Shown here: piece after piece, positions 56,124 through 64,000 of the stretch
How positions within the stretch are numbered: position 1 is the first letter of the stretch
How the letters are laid out: every line of letters begins with the position of its first letter
Source of the DNA: Gracilimonas sp.
GTDB taxonomy: Bacteria; Bacteroidota; Rhodothermia; Balneolales; Balneolaceae
NCBI RefSeq assembly: GCF_040218225.1
Contig: NZ_JAVJQO010000006.1
Location: 558,001-622,000, forward strand
DNA length: 64,000 nucleotides
Direction: 5' to 3'
Position numbers and translations under genes: made by a program
The notes under the pieces: model-generated
Told to the model about the DNA's origin: nothing
What the model saw: only the letters and a program-made list of their open reading frames with translations
The model's database searches: none

Positions 56124-58172
56124 CTACTCTCCTTTCTTAACAGCTACTTTGTATAGCCAAATCATAAAGCAAATAGCTGCTCCAACTCCCAGCAAGTCCG
56201 TTAGCCAGCCCAAACCCTCAGGCATAATACGCAGTGCATCCGTACTTTCGAAAAGGGCGAATGGAATAGCGAGAATAATCCCAATCAAGGCTTCCCCGGT
56301 AATCAAACCCGATGAAAACAGCAGTCCTTTACGCTCGGCTGAAGTTTCCGCTTCTTCAGGACTTTCCCCATTCTCAATGGCGCGATTTCTAACAAAGCGG
56401 GCAGCGGTCCAGGCAATCATTCCACCTATGAAAATGGGCACAGATAACTCTACCGGAAGATAGATTCCTACGGCAACAGCGAGAACCGGTGTTCTGAATT
56501 CACTTCCTTTACGTTTTAAAATCTGATCCAAAATGATAATCGCTACGGCAATCAAACCACCAATAATAATCATCGCCCATTCCAGATTTTGAGCAAATAC
56601 ACCTTCAGCAACCGATTGCATCAGGGTAGCCTGTGGAGCCGTCAGCATTTCTTCGGGATTCATCCCTTCCCGCGGGAAAACGCCACCCAACCCATACGCA
56701 TTGAATAATAAACTCAAAATCGGAGCGATTACTAAAGCAGCAGCTACCACACCAACTACCTGCATGATTTGCTGTTTGTAGGGCGTGGCTCCCACAATTT
56801 GTCCAGCTTTTAAATCCTGCAGATTATCACCAGCTAATGCAGCGGCACAAGCAATCATCGCACCTACAATAATTGCAGCTGCCGCAGCTGTCGTCGCTTT
56901 ATCCATATCAGCGGTAAAATCGACCTGACCTCCCAAAATAGCCAGCAAACAGAGCGAGGTTGCAAGCACCGTAGCTATCGTCACCCCAGAAATCGGGTTA
57001 TTGGATGAACCGACCAAACCGGCCATATATCCCGCCACAGACGAAAATAAAAATCCGGCAAAAAGTGAGAAAACAACTCCAAATGTAATAGCTGTCCAAT
57101 AGGCTCCGCTGCTTACTGCCAAATGCTCGATGTCAATGACATACATAAATACAATGAAGATCGGGATTGCCAATCCAATAATCCCCCACACTACAATATT
57201 GATAGGCGTATCCAATTCTGTTCTCGGGATGTTTCCAGCCCCATCGTTTTTCAATTCCTTCACTGCTGCCATCGATGATTTAATTCCATCTACCAGCGGT
57301 TTGGCCAGAGAAATCAGCGCCCAGACTCCCCCCACTACCATAGCACCTACGCCGAGATACCGTATTTTTTGACTCCAGATAGCCAGCGCAGCATCATATC
57401 CTTCAGCTGCTCCCACAATAGCCGCGATCTCTTCAGGGCTGCTAACTGCCATGTAAATCGGAATACCGAACAGCCATGAGATCAATCCACCCACAAAAAT
57501 GAGTACCGCAATATTCAACCCTACGATATACCCAACGGCTAAAAGCGCCACCGATAAATCGGCTCCCATCCCGAAAATGGATTTCCCTGCTTTTACGGAT
57601 CCTCCAACAGAACCGGCAAAAATCTTCAAGCCGGTCTGACTAAGCTTGAACAGAGCAGCGGCTATACCGGCCTGAATAATCGTCTTGATACCAGCTCCGC
57701 CTTCGGTTCCGGCTTTAAGAACCTCACCTGTAGCCACACCTTCCGGAAACTGAAGATCGCTTTCAACAATTAAAGCCCTTCTAAGTGGGATCGTAAAGAG
57801 CACTCCCAAAATTCCCCCAAACATGGCAATAGCAGCTGTTTCCATAAAAGGGAAATCCAGCCAGTATTTTAGCAAGATCAGTGCAGGGAGGGTGAAAATC
57901 ACACCCGCTGCGAGCGACTCACCTGCTGATGCTGCCGTTTGTACAATGTTATTTTCGAGGATATTGGATTCCTTAAAGAGCCTCAGTACTGCCATCGAAA
58001 TAACCGCTGCCGGAATGGACGCAGAAACCGTCATTCCCACTTTAAGACCCAAATAGGCATTCGCTCCGGCCAGAATCGCCGATAACAAAAAGCCCAGAAT
58101 AACAGCTTTGACAGTAATTTGTGGAAGATCATCTTCCGGGGACACAAACGGGGTAAATCCTTTCTTACTCAT
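56124..58172 (-). CDS. OPT-family oligopeptide transporter
   Basis: 682-residue polytopic protein with about 14-16 spans. Characteristic OPT segments include AILAGANAYLGLKVGMTVSASIPAAVISM near residues 36-64 and SVAGYMAGLVGSSNNPISGV in the middle. Also present are GDNLQDLKAGQIVGATPYKQQ and a final MIAWTAARFVRNRA region. It imports peptides or metal-chelate compounds by proton coupling. The bacterial branch substrates are mostly unknown. Single gene. Confidence 0.94.
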   Translation of the reverse strand: MSKKGFTPFVSPEDDLPQITVKAVILGFLLSAILAGANAYLGLKVGMTVSASIPAAVISMAVLRLFKESNILENNIVQTAASAGESLAAGVIFTLPALILLKYWLDFPFMETAAIAMFGGILGVLFTIPLRRALIVESDLQFPEGVATGEVLKAGTEGGAGIKTIIQAGIAAALFKLSQTGLKIFAGSVGGSVKAGKSIFGMGADLSVALLAVGYIVGLNIAVLIFVGGLISWLFGIPIYMAVSSPEEIAAIVGAAEGYDAALAIWSQKIRYLGVGAMVVGGVWALISLAKPLVDGIKSSMAAVKELKNDGAGNIPRTELDTPINIVVWGIIGLAIPIFIVFMYVIDIEHLAVSSGAYWTAITFGVVFSLFAGFLFSSVAGYMAGLVGSSNNPISGVTIATVLATSLCLLAILGGQVDFTADMDKATTAAAAAIIVGAMIACAAALAGDNLQDLKAGQIVGATPYKQQIMQVVGVVAAALVIAPILSLLFNAYGLGGVFPREGMNPEEMLTAPQATLMQSVAEGVFAQNLEWAMIIIGGLIAVAIIILDQILKRKGSEFRTPVLAVAVGIYLPVELSVPIFIGGMIAWTAARFVRNRAIENGESPEEAETSAERKGLLFSSGLITGEALIGIILAIPFALFESTDALRIMPEGLGWLTDLLGVGAAICFMIWLYKVAVKKGE

Positions 58173-58335
58173 AGGTTCTATATGGCTAAATTTGGGTTTG
58201 CCGTAAATAACGAATTTTCATCTTTGATGCATAATATTTGGTGGGCTGTTAGATTTTTAGGATAAAAATAGTAATGTCCCCTTTACTGTGACCCAATTGT
58301 TATATAGTTAACCCGATCATTATATATACATCGCT

Positions 58336-58821
58336 ATGAACAAACTTATCGTACTACTCGCACTGCTCATCGGAAGCTTTTCGGTTTCTGATTATGATGA
58401 AACCCCGGCTTCCGAAAATCTTTCAAAAACCAATTTTGACATCGATGATTTCAGCTGGCTGGTAGGCTCCTGGACCGGAGATGGTTTTGGGGGAATATCC
58501 CACGAAACCTGGGCTGAACCGGTGAACGGAACCATGATGGGGATGTACCGTCATATCAATGCAGATGGGGAACTGGTGTTTTATGAATTCCTGCTGCTGG
58601 ATGAAACCGAGCTTAAGCTGAAGCACTTCCACCCCGACCTGACCGGCTGGGAGGAAAAGGATGACATGACTTCATTCGAGATGATCAGCTTTACAAAGGA
58701 TAAAATTGAAATGAAAGGGCTGACTTTTGAAAAGAAATCAGATACTGAGATCGTTATTTCCCTTAGAATGAGGAGAAATGGGGAGCCTCATACTGAGGTT
58801 TTTAATATGAAGCGGGATTAA
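58336..58821 (+). CDS. DUF6265-family secreted protein
   Basis: 161 residues with a signal-like N-terminus (MNKLIVLLALLIGSFSVS). The family pattern is FSWLVGSWTGDGFGG...ETWAEPVNGTMMGMYRHI, then a beta-rich calycin-like fold ending VFNMKRD. No enzymatic motif is visible. Its TAA abuts directly the stop codon of the oppositely transcribed ATPase gene with no bases between. No terminator is evident there. Confidence 0.8.
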   Translation: MNKLIVLLALLIGSFSVSDYDETPASENLSKTNFDIDDFSWLVGSWTGDGFGGISHETWAEPVNGTMMGMYRHINADGELVFYEFLLLDETELKLKHFHPDLTGWEEKDDMTSFEMISFTKDKIEMKGLTFEKKSDTEIVISLRMRRNGEPHTEVFNMKRD

Positions 58822-60501
58822 TTAGTTATTAGAATGAAATACTCGTTGAATCCTTAATAACTCATCAATCAAAACTCTAAACCCCTCAAAATTCTCAACT
58901 GTATTATGTTCACCGTCATCAAAATTTGATTCGATGACCTTCTTTGCATCTCTTAGTTTACTTACATGACTATATTTTGAAGCATTATTAATTTTTTCTT
59001 CAAAAAACGGCTTGTAAAAAGACACGGGAAAGTAATCTTCTAATACAAAAAAACTATCGGTCCAGCCTGATGTTTTTTTATGATAGATAGATTTAATATT
59101 TGTCATACTAGAGTCACTTACAATTTCATCTACACCCTCTTTACCTCTGATGCCTTGGGTATCCTTATCGAATAAACAAATACATAATTGTTCATCCCTT
59201 AAATGGTTCATAAAAACCTCTTTCAGAACCTGTACTACATTCTGGGCACCACCACAAGGGAAAATTACAAATTCGAAATTTGTATACCCTAATAAATCCA
59301 AGGCTTTACTTAAATATTTGTAATCTGTTTTCCCTTCCACAAGTAGAATATCTCTAGTCGTTGTTAGGCCAAGATTGGCATCAAAAACAGTAAAATGCCC
59401 TTCCGTTAGTCTCTCAATTAATTGTAGTTTATCAATTTCTTTTATTCTTGATTCTCCACCCTCGCTTACCACCATTTCAATATTTTGATTTGGGAAAGAG
59501 TGCGTTAATGTCGGCGAATGAGTCGTTAGGATATTTTCTCGATTTGCATAGCCGCTAAATATATTCTTAAGCTCTTTTTTTCGAGAAATATGAACATGAG
59601 AGTCTGGCTCATCGAAGAGGATAAGAGAATTCTCATCGCCCAATACTTCTAAAATCAATTGAATCAATATTAACTTTTTCTCGCCTTCACTCAGTGATTT
59701 TACTGTTTGGCCATTATTAAATGATAACGTTACGCTCTTGACTAATTTATCCCCTTTCGGCATTGTTGCCGCCATGAGGTATTTAAAAAAGTCTACTTCA
59801 CTTGAAATCAGACGTTCAAGTAATCCTTTTAGCTCATCAAGAGTATAACTTTCTTCCCTTTTTTTATTCGGGTTAATAGTTCTGACAAAATTGACAACTG
59901 GGTTTTGTGGCCAACTATCTAATAACCTATTATTAAATTCAAAACTGATCTTATCTATAGAAGAAACACCCAAAGTTTCTACACAGAAATTTTTTATATC
60001 CTCAAAAGAATCAAAATCATAAAAAAAGAAGGTTAGTAAAGCGATATCCCAATAATATCGATTGACAAAAATTAGAGGTAGTTCAGGTATCTCACTACCT
60101 TTTAATGCCTGCACATAGTCATCATAGACTGGCTTATAATAAGCTGTCCAGATTCTGTCTTCCTCACCACTATAGCAGCAGATAACCTGATTTGGTAAAA
60201 ACTCATCTCTTATTCGGTCATCTTCATTGTCTACTTTAACTCTTAATTCGTCTGTAGTCGTTTTGTATACAATTTTTATTTCTTTTCCATCAAGATCATA
60301 ACTTAAGTCGTAGCTGAAACCTGGATTAAAACCTCTATCAAATAGCCCTCTAAAAATGGCACTAATAGCTTCTAAAATGTTGCTCTTTCCACTGCCATTG
60401 TTACCGATTAGAACAGTAATCCCATTTTTATCTTGAAAATCAATTTGTAACCCTTTAAGGTTTTTAAATGTTGTGGAAATCTTGAGTTTTTTTAGCTTCA
60501 T
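58822..60501 (-). CDS. OLD-like AAA ATPase with C-terminal TOPRIM nuclease domain
   Basis: 559 residues. ABC/SMC-type ATPase with Walker A GNNGSGKS (33-40), signature LSEGEKK (about 268-274), Walker B LILFDEPDSHVH (about 294-305) and H-loop TTHSPTLT. The C-terminal TOPRIM domain has the acidic residues VEGKTD (about 388-393) and FDKDTQG (about 445-450), the metal site of OLD-family nucleases. Such proteins act in phage defence (OLD, GajA and relatives). Its ATG overlaps the hsdS stop by four bases, so it belongs to the restriction-modification operon. AT-rich. The class within OLD proteins is not determined. Confidence 0.88.
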   Translation of the reverse strand: MKLKKLKISTTFKNLKGLQIDFQDKNGITVLIGNNGSGKSNILEAISAIFRGLFDRGFNPGFSYDLSYDLDGKEIKIVYKTTTDELRVKVDNEDDRIRDEFLPNQVICCYSGEEDRIWTAYYKPVYDDYVQALKGSEIPELPLIFVNRYYWDIALLTFFFYDFDSFEDIKNFCVETLGVSSIDKISFEFNNRLLDSWPQNPVVNFVRTINPNKKREESYTLDELKGLLERLISSEVDFFKYLMAATMPKGDKLVKSVTLSFNNGQTVKSLSEGEKKLILIQLILEVLGDENSLILFDEPDSHVHISRKKELKNIFSGYANRENILTTHSPTLTHSFPNQNIEMVVSEGGESRIKEIDKLQLIERLTEGHFTVFDANLGLTTTRDILLVEGKTDYKYLSKALDLLGYTNFEFVIFPCGGAQNVVQVLKEVFMNHLRDEQLCICLFDKDTQGIRGKEGVDEIVSDSSMTNIKSIYHKKTSGWTDSFFVLEDYFPVSFYKPFFEEKINNASKYSHVSKLRDAKKVIESNFDDGEHNTVENFEGFRVLIDELLRIQRVFHSNN

Positions 60502-61874
60502 TGACCTCGAAAAATTTCATCTTTAAATGCTATGATGGCATTAATATCATTATTTTTTGCATTTCTTTTTAGTTCTGCAATCTCTCTATATCTAGTTGCT
60601 AATTTATCCGAAATTTCATTTTGAATATCTAAAGGCAGCAATGGGAAAATAATTTTTTTCGTGTTTCCAATACCCAGCTCAGTCTGATTTGTAGATTGAG
60701 CTGACTTAATAAGGTTAATCTGTCTTTGACAATATTCTGAGTTAATCAAGAAAACAATAAACTGAGGATTTAGCTTTTTTCTATTTACCCTAAGTAATAA
60801 CATGTGGCTATCATACATTAATCCTTCAAATTCATTGGTAACATAACTCGCTCTGCCAATTGTACCTTCACCTGTAGAATTAATCAGAATATCACCCTCT
60901 TTGGTAAATTGGTTTTTATTAATTCCATCCAACCATTTCTTTTTTACTTTTCTTGCATGTTCTAATTTAATTTCATTCCATCTGTTACATTTCTGATTTA
61001 AAATAATAGCATCAGAATTTTTATCATAAACTGGACTCTTACCTCTTCTTAATTCTTCATAAAGAGAACTATCGGATTCAAAAGAGAATGTCGGATATGT
61101 TTTTGAATCAAATGAACTGTTAAACAACAGGTTATCTACACTCCATTCTAAAATTTCTTTATATCGAATAAACTGAAGACCATTAATATCCTTTTCTTTC
61201 GGCTTTTCAAGTCCTACTTTTTCGAATAGATAAGATTTCAACCTTAATTTCATTTCTGAAACCTTCTTTCGATTGCCTTTTGCCCGAGAGGAAAAATCTT
61301 TATAAATATTTAGAATCCTAATTTGTTCTGTTTTTTCTGGTAAAGGAACAGTTTGATTAAGAAACATTTCTAAATCAATTCTCTGCCTGTTGGTAGTACC
61401 ACTACTACAACTTTGAGCAAAAGAAATAAATTCTTTAGTAGATGTTAATAAGACAAAAAACTGAGGTAATATTTTTTCAGTATCAATATCAAAAACTGGA
61501 AAATCATTAGTCACCATCGCTCCATCTAACTCCTCCGGTACTATTCCAAAAGCTCCATTTCGAGCATCAATTTTGGACATAATAAACTGGCCCGCACTTG
61601 CCCTGTATTGTCGCTTTGTCCCAATATCTTTTCCAAATTTCCAGTCTCTTTCTTCAACACCATTTCCATTAATCTTTACCGTTACTTGTTGGTATTCCAC
61701 TTCATCTTGAACATGAATTATATCTCTTCTTCTTTTTAAAAAGCTTCCTATAGGAGCCAAGTCAAACTTTTCATTATAGGAAAAAGACGTTTCCAACAGG
61801 TAGCGCACACTCCAGTTCGTTAATTGGGCTAAACTTGTTTTCTGTAAATAAGAATTACCTATAAATGCCGTCAT
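60498..61874 (-). CDS. hsdS: Type I restriction-modification specificity subunit (HsdS)
   Basis: 458 residues with two target-recognition domains. TRD1 lies in the first 200 residues (QFIMSKIDARNGAFGIVPEE, then PLPEKTEQIRILNIYKDFSS leading into a central helix). TRD2 lies at about 235-430 (GDILINSTGEGTIGRASYV, then PLLPLDIQNEISDKL and a second helix). The helices pack the methylase subunits. The DNA target cannot be read from the sequence. It begins 18 bases after the methylase-fusion stop and is coupled to the ATPase gene by ATGA. Confidence 0.92.
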   Translation of the reverse strand: MTAFIGNSYLQKTSLAQLTNWSVRYLLETSFSYNEKFDLAPIGSFLKRRRDIIHVQDEVEYQQVTVKINGNGVEERDWKFGKDIGTKRQYRASAGQFIMSKIDARNGAFGIVPEELDGAMVTNDFPVFDIDTEKILPQFFVLLTSTKEFISFAQSCSSGTTNRQRIDLEMFLNQTVPLPEKTEQIRILNIYKDFSSRAKGNRKKVSEMKLRLKSYLFEKVGLEKPKEKDINGLQFIRYKEILEWSVDNLLFNSSFDSKTYPTFSFESDSSLYEELRRGKSPVYDKNSDAIILNQKCNRWNEIKLEHARKVKKKWLDGINKNQFTKEGDILINSTGEGTIGRASYVTNEFEGLMYDSHMLLLRVNRKKLNPQFIVFLINSEYCQRQINLIKSAQSTNQTELGIGNTKKIIFPLLPLDIQNEISDKLATRYREIAELKRNAKNNDINAIIAFKDEIFRGQ

Positions 61875-61892
61875 TTAAACATCCCTAATAAA

Positions 61893-64000
61893 CTATGCTG
61901 AGTAAAAAATCTCAGGTTCACCTTCACCTGCAATAGCTAAACGAGTAATCTCAGATTCGTCAGTTATATTGTAGGTCACATTCTTGTATTTATTTTCCCA
62001 AAGCTTATGGGATTCTCGATAATTTTTAAACTCTTTTGCCAATGGCTCCAACTCATTTTCTATTTTTGCTCCGGTTGTACTAATTCCTGCTTTTTCTACC
62101 TCAGCAATAGGAATTTCATAGTCAAACTCACGTTTAATTGTAGCCCTTATTTCTGTTTTAATTTGTTCTTTAAGATCGCGCAATTCTCTTCTTAATTCTT
62201 TTTTTCTTTCTTTTGAAGGAGCTTCTTTACCTTTTTTAGAAAGCTCTTCCTCAATAGGATCAACTTTCTCTTTGAAATCAGCCTCTACCTTTTTCTTCGA
62301 CTCCTTTGCAATTCTATTCCAATCAGCTGCTTCCTCTTCTGTAAACTTTTTAAAGAAAACCAAACTTGGCTTAACAGTAGCACCAGAGGCTACAAAAACA
62401 TCCTGAGGTATAGAGGTAATTAAAATGATTTTGGCTTTGCTTTCTACAAAGTCACGTACCCTCTGAAGATTAGTTGTATTTAGTACTCCCTCTGGTAATA
62501 CAATTCCCATTCGTCCACCGGGCTTGAGTAAATTCAAACATCGCTCAATGAACAAAACCTCGGTAAGTTTGCTCATTTTTCCAGTTTTAAATAGACTCAA
62601 AATAGGTTTATCAACATTATTATTAACCTGCTTTAAAGCCTCTTTATATGCTTTACCATACTTTTTTTGATACTTATCTATCTTTTCTTGATCAGTATAT
62701 CGGTCTGCTTCCGTTATTTTTAAAGATTTCTCAACCCTTGAACCAAATGGAGGATTAGTAAGGATAATATCAAACCGATTTTCAAAAATGCCATTTATAT
62801 TGAGCAACCCATCATTATGATGAACACCACCATGACCATCCCCGTGCATAATCATATTCATTTTTGCAGTTCTACTCATTCTTGGATTCGCATCCGTGCC
62901 ATAAATACAGTCATAGGAAAGAGCTCTTAACCGACTCTTATCATTGTTAATATCCAGCTCGGTATTAAGCTTATTGAATAAATCGTTTACCTTAGCATCG
63001 ACCTTTTCTTTTTCCTCTTCTGGTAAAGCTTCATAATCCTCTGTATAAAACTCACTCTTTATTTTTTCTTTCTCTTTATGAAGCTCTTCTTCTATTTGAG
63101 ATCTTACATATTCAAACGCTTTTATTAGAAACCCACCGCTCCCACAACAAGGATCACAAATTACTTCTCCCTCTTTTGGATCTAACACTTCAACTATAAA
63201 ATCAACTATGGTTCGTGGTGTAAAAAACTGTCCCAACTCTCCTCTAAAAGTTCTACCAAGAAATTTTTCAAATGCGATTCCTTTTACATCATCTGATGTT
63301 GTCGATAAATTATATTTCTCGAGCTCTTTTACAATTGCTTCAAAACTATTTTCTCGAATTCTAATAGTTTCATTCTCATCAAATAGATCATCATCTTTAA
63401 ATTCAGTTTTTGTTTTCTCAAACAACTTTTGATAAAAGGGAAGATCTGTTTTAGCCCTATACTTTGCGTCATGCTCTTTGCCCCTTTTAAACTCTTCTTC
63501 CGAAAATAATTGACCAGTTGAATTGTCCCTTTCGTACCTAATCTTTATAAATAGAATTTTGCTAATTTCATCAAATGCAGCTTCTGGCGAAAGCTTATCA
63601 TTATTACGAATTATATTGTGGCATTTGAAAAGTAGCTTCGAAAATTCATCTCTTGTAAACGCCTTAGTTTGGCTAAGAAGATCCTTAATTTTCTTTTCAT
63701 TGTTAATGTCTTTGGCATGAGGAATATCAATAATCTCATCCAGTTGCTTAGGCATCTTCCCTTTTAGAACATTAAATACTTTCGTCTCTTTTAGGTTTGA
63801 TGTTATAAAGAAATCAGCCCCTGCCCAAGCCGCATAATTGTAACCTTGAAAGTAATCTTCCTCAATAATAGTGATGTGTTCAGCCTTACACTCGACTACG
63901 ATTATTGGACTGTTACTTTTCAGCTTATCATTCTCACTTTTCCAAATAACAATATCTGCCTGTGCCCTTCCTTGTCCTCGTTGGGAATTATTCACCTGAA
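61893..64000 (-). CDS. Nuclease-methyltransferase fusion (HsdR-N-like domain + N6-adenine methylase), 5' end outside window
   Basis: At least 700 residues, frame open to the right edge. The first in-window start codon is a GTG at 63995, but the real start is probably outside. The N-terminal part shows a type I restriction HSDR_N-like PD-(D/E)XK site: ADIVIW, then VVECKAE (D14, E35, K37 counted from the GTG) and a following Q-x-Y stretch (DYFQGYNYAA). The methylase domain has GELGQFFTPRTIV, motif I DPCCGSGGFL (about 281) and NPPFGS (about 414). The last roughly 170 residues are charged and helical. The layout recalls BcgI-type fusions and differs from classical HsdM, since cutting and methylation share one chain. 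No separate HsdR is in the window. Confidence 0.88.
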   Translation of the reverse strand, partial: QVNNSQRGQGRAQADIVIWKSENDKLKSNSPIIVVECKAEHITIIEEDYFQGYNYAAWAGADFFITSNLKETKVFNVLKGKMPKQLDEIIDIPHAKDINNEKKIKDLLSQTKAFTRDEFSKLLFKCHNIIRNNDKLSPEAAFDEISKILFIKIRYERDNSTGQLFSEEEFKRGKEHDAKYRAKTDLPFYQKLFEKTKTEFKDDDLFDENETIRIRENSFEAIVKELEKYNLSTTSDDVKGIAFEKFLGRTFRGELGQFFTPRTIVDFIVEVLDPKEGEVICDPCCGSGGFLIKAFEYVRSQIEEELHKEKEKIKSEFYTEDYEALPEEEKEKVDAKVNDLFNKLNTELDINNDKSRLRALSYDCIYGTDANPRMSRTAKMNMIMHGDGHGGVHHNDGLLNINGIFENRFDIILTNPPFGSRVEKSLKITEADRYTDQEKIDKYQKKYGKAYKEALKQVNNNVDKPILSLFKTGKMSKLTEVLFIERCLNLLKPGGRMGIVLPEGVLNTTNLQRVRDFVESKAKIILITSIPQDVFVASGATVKPSLVFFKKFTEEEAADWNRIAKESKKKVEADFKEKVDPIEEELSKKGKEAPSKERKKELRRELRDLKEQIKTEIRATIKREFDYEIPIAEVEKAGISTTGAKIENELEPLAKEFKNYRESHKLWENKYKNVTYNITDESEITRLAIAGEGEPEIFYSA

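Noticed and set aside
61893-64000. Calling the methylase gene a plain HsdM
   Set aside because: The in-window N-terminus has a PD-(D/E)XK-like site (ADIVIW, ECK) and a Q-x-Y stretch typical of HsdR N-terminal nuclease domains, so a fusion is the better description.

Overview
The window is bacterial chromosome, moderately AT-rich and densely coded. It most resembles the Bacteroidota/Balneolota-Rhodothermota group. The signs are a SusC/SusD outer-membrane uptake pair, a second TonB-dependent receptor, many lipoproteins, CreD with a winged-helix regulator, a four-helix-bundle 'S23' gene, a lamin-tail-domain giant secreted protein, weak ribosome-binding sites, and several dispersed palindromic intergenic repeats. 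A marine Balneola/Gracilimonas-like organism is my inference. No rRNA, tRNA or CRISPR array was seen.

Layout. 1-5.7 kb: a beta-oxidation operon on the minus strand (acyl-CoA synthetase, FadN-type bifunctional enzyme, thiolase running off the left edge) diverging from a hotdog thioesterase. 5.8-9.3 kb: a 39-residue membrane peptide paired with a sodium:solute symporter, a DUF1801/YdeI-like protein and a sterol-desaturase-family enzyme. 9.4-16.6 kb: a zinc metalloprotease lipoprotein and a SusC/SusD pair, each closed by a clear terminator. 16.8-24.8 kb: a minus-strand run of alpha/beta hydrolase, rluB, scpB, a succinylglutamate desuccinylase/aspartoacylase homologue, a GCS2-CBS fusion and priA (with a degenerate second zinc site). 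24.9-31.9 kb: a 29-residue membrane peptide, an S23 gene bounded by inverted repeats, yifB, a DUF4342 protein, trxB, and the three-gene proton-translocating transhydrogenase operon.

31.8-33.2 kb: a lipoprotein gene sits between the intact pntB and a second, in-frame copy of the last 33 codons of pntB. That second copy is followed by the likely original pnt terminator, so this is a footprint of cassette insertion. 33.2-43.9 kb: FKBP lipoprotein, katG, a creD/winged-helix/membrane-protein module, a CPBP protease, an MFS transporter, a repeat-filled gap, asd, and two tandem paralogues of unknown function. 44.1-53.1 kb: a 1,916-residue secreted protein with six lamin-tail repeats, then three AT-rich envelope genes. 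53.1-58.8 kb: TonB receptor, murI, OPT transporter, DUF6265 protein.

58.8-64 kb: the main accessory region, an AT-rich defence operon. Its genes encode a nuclease-methyltransferase fusion (type I HsdR-N-like PD-(D/E)XK domain plus N6-adenine methylase, 5' end outside the window), an HsdS specificity subunit, and an OLD-like ATPase-TOPRIM protein whose start overlaps the hsdS stop by 4 bases. This combination is the best candidate here for a little-described system.
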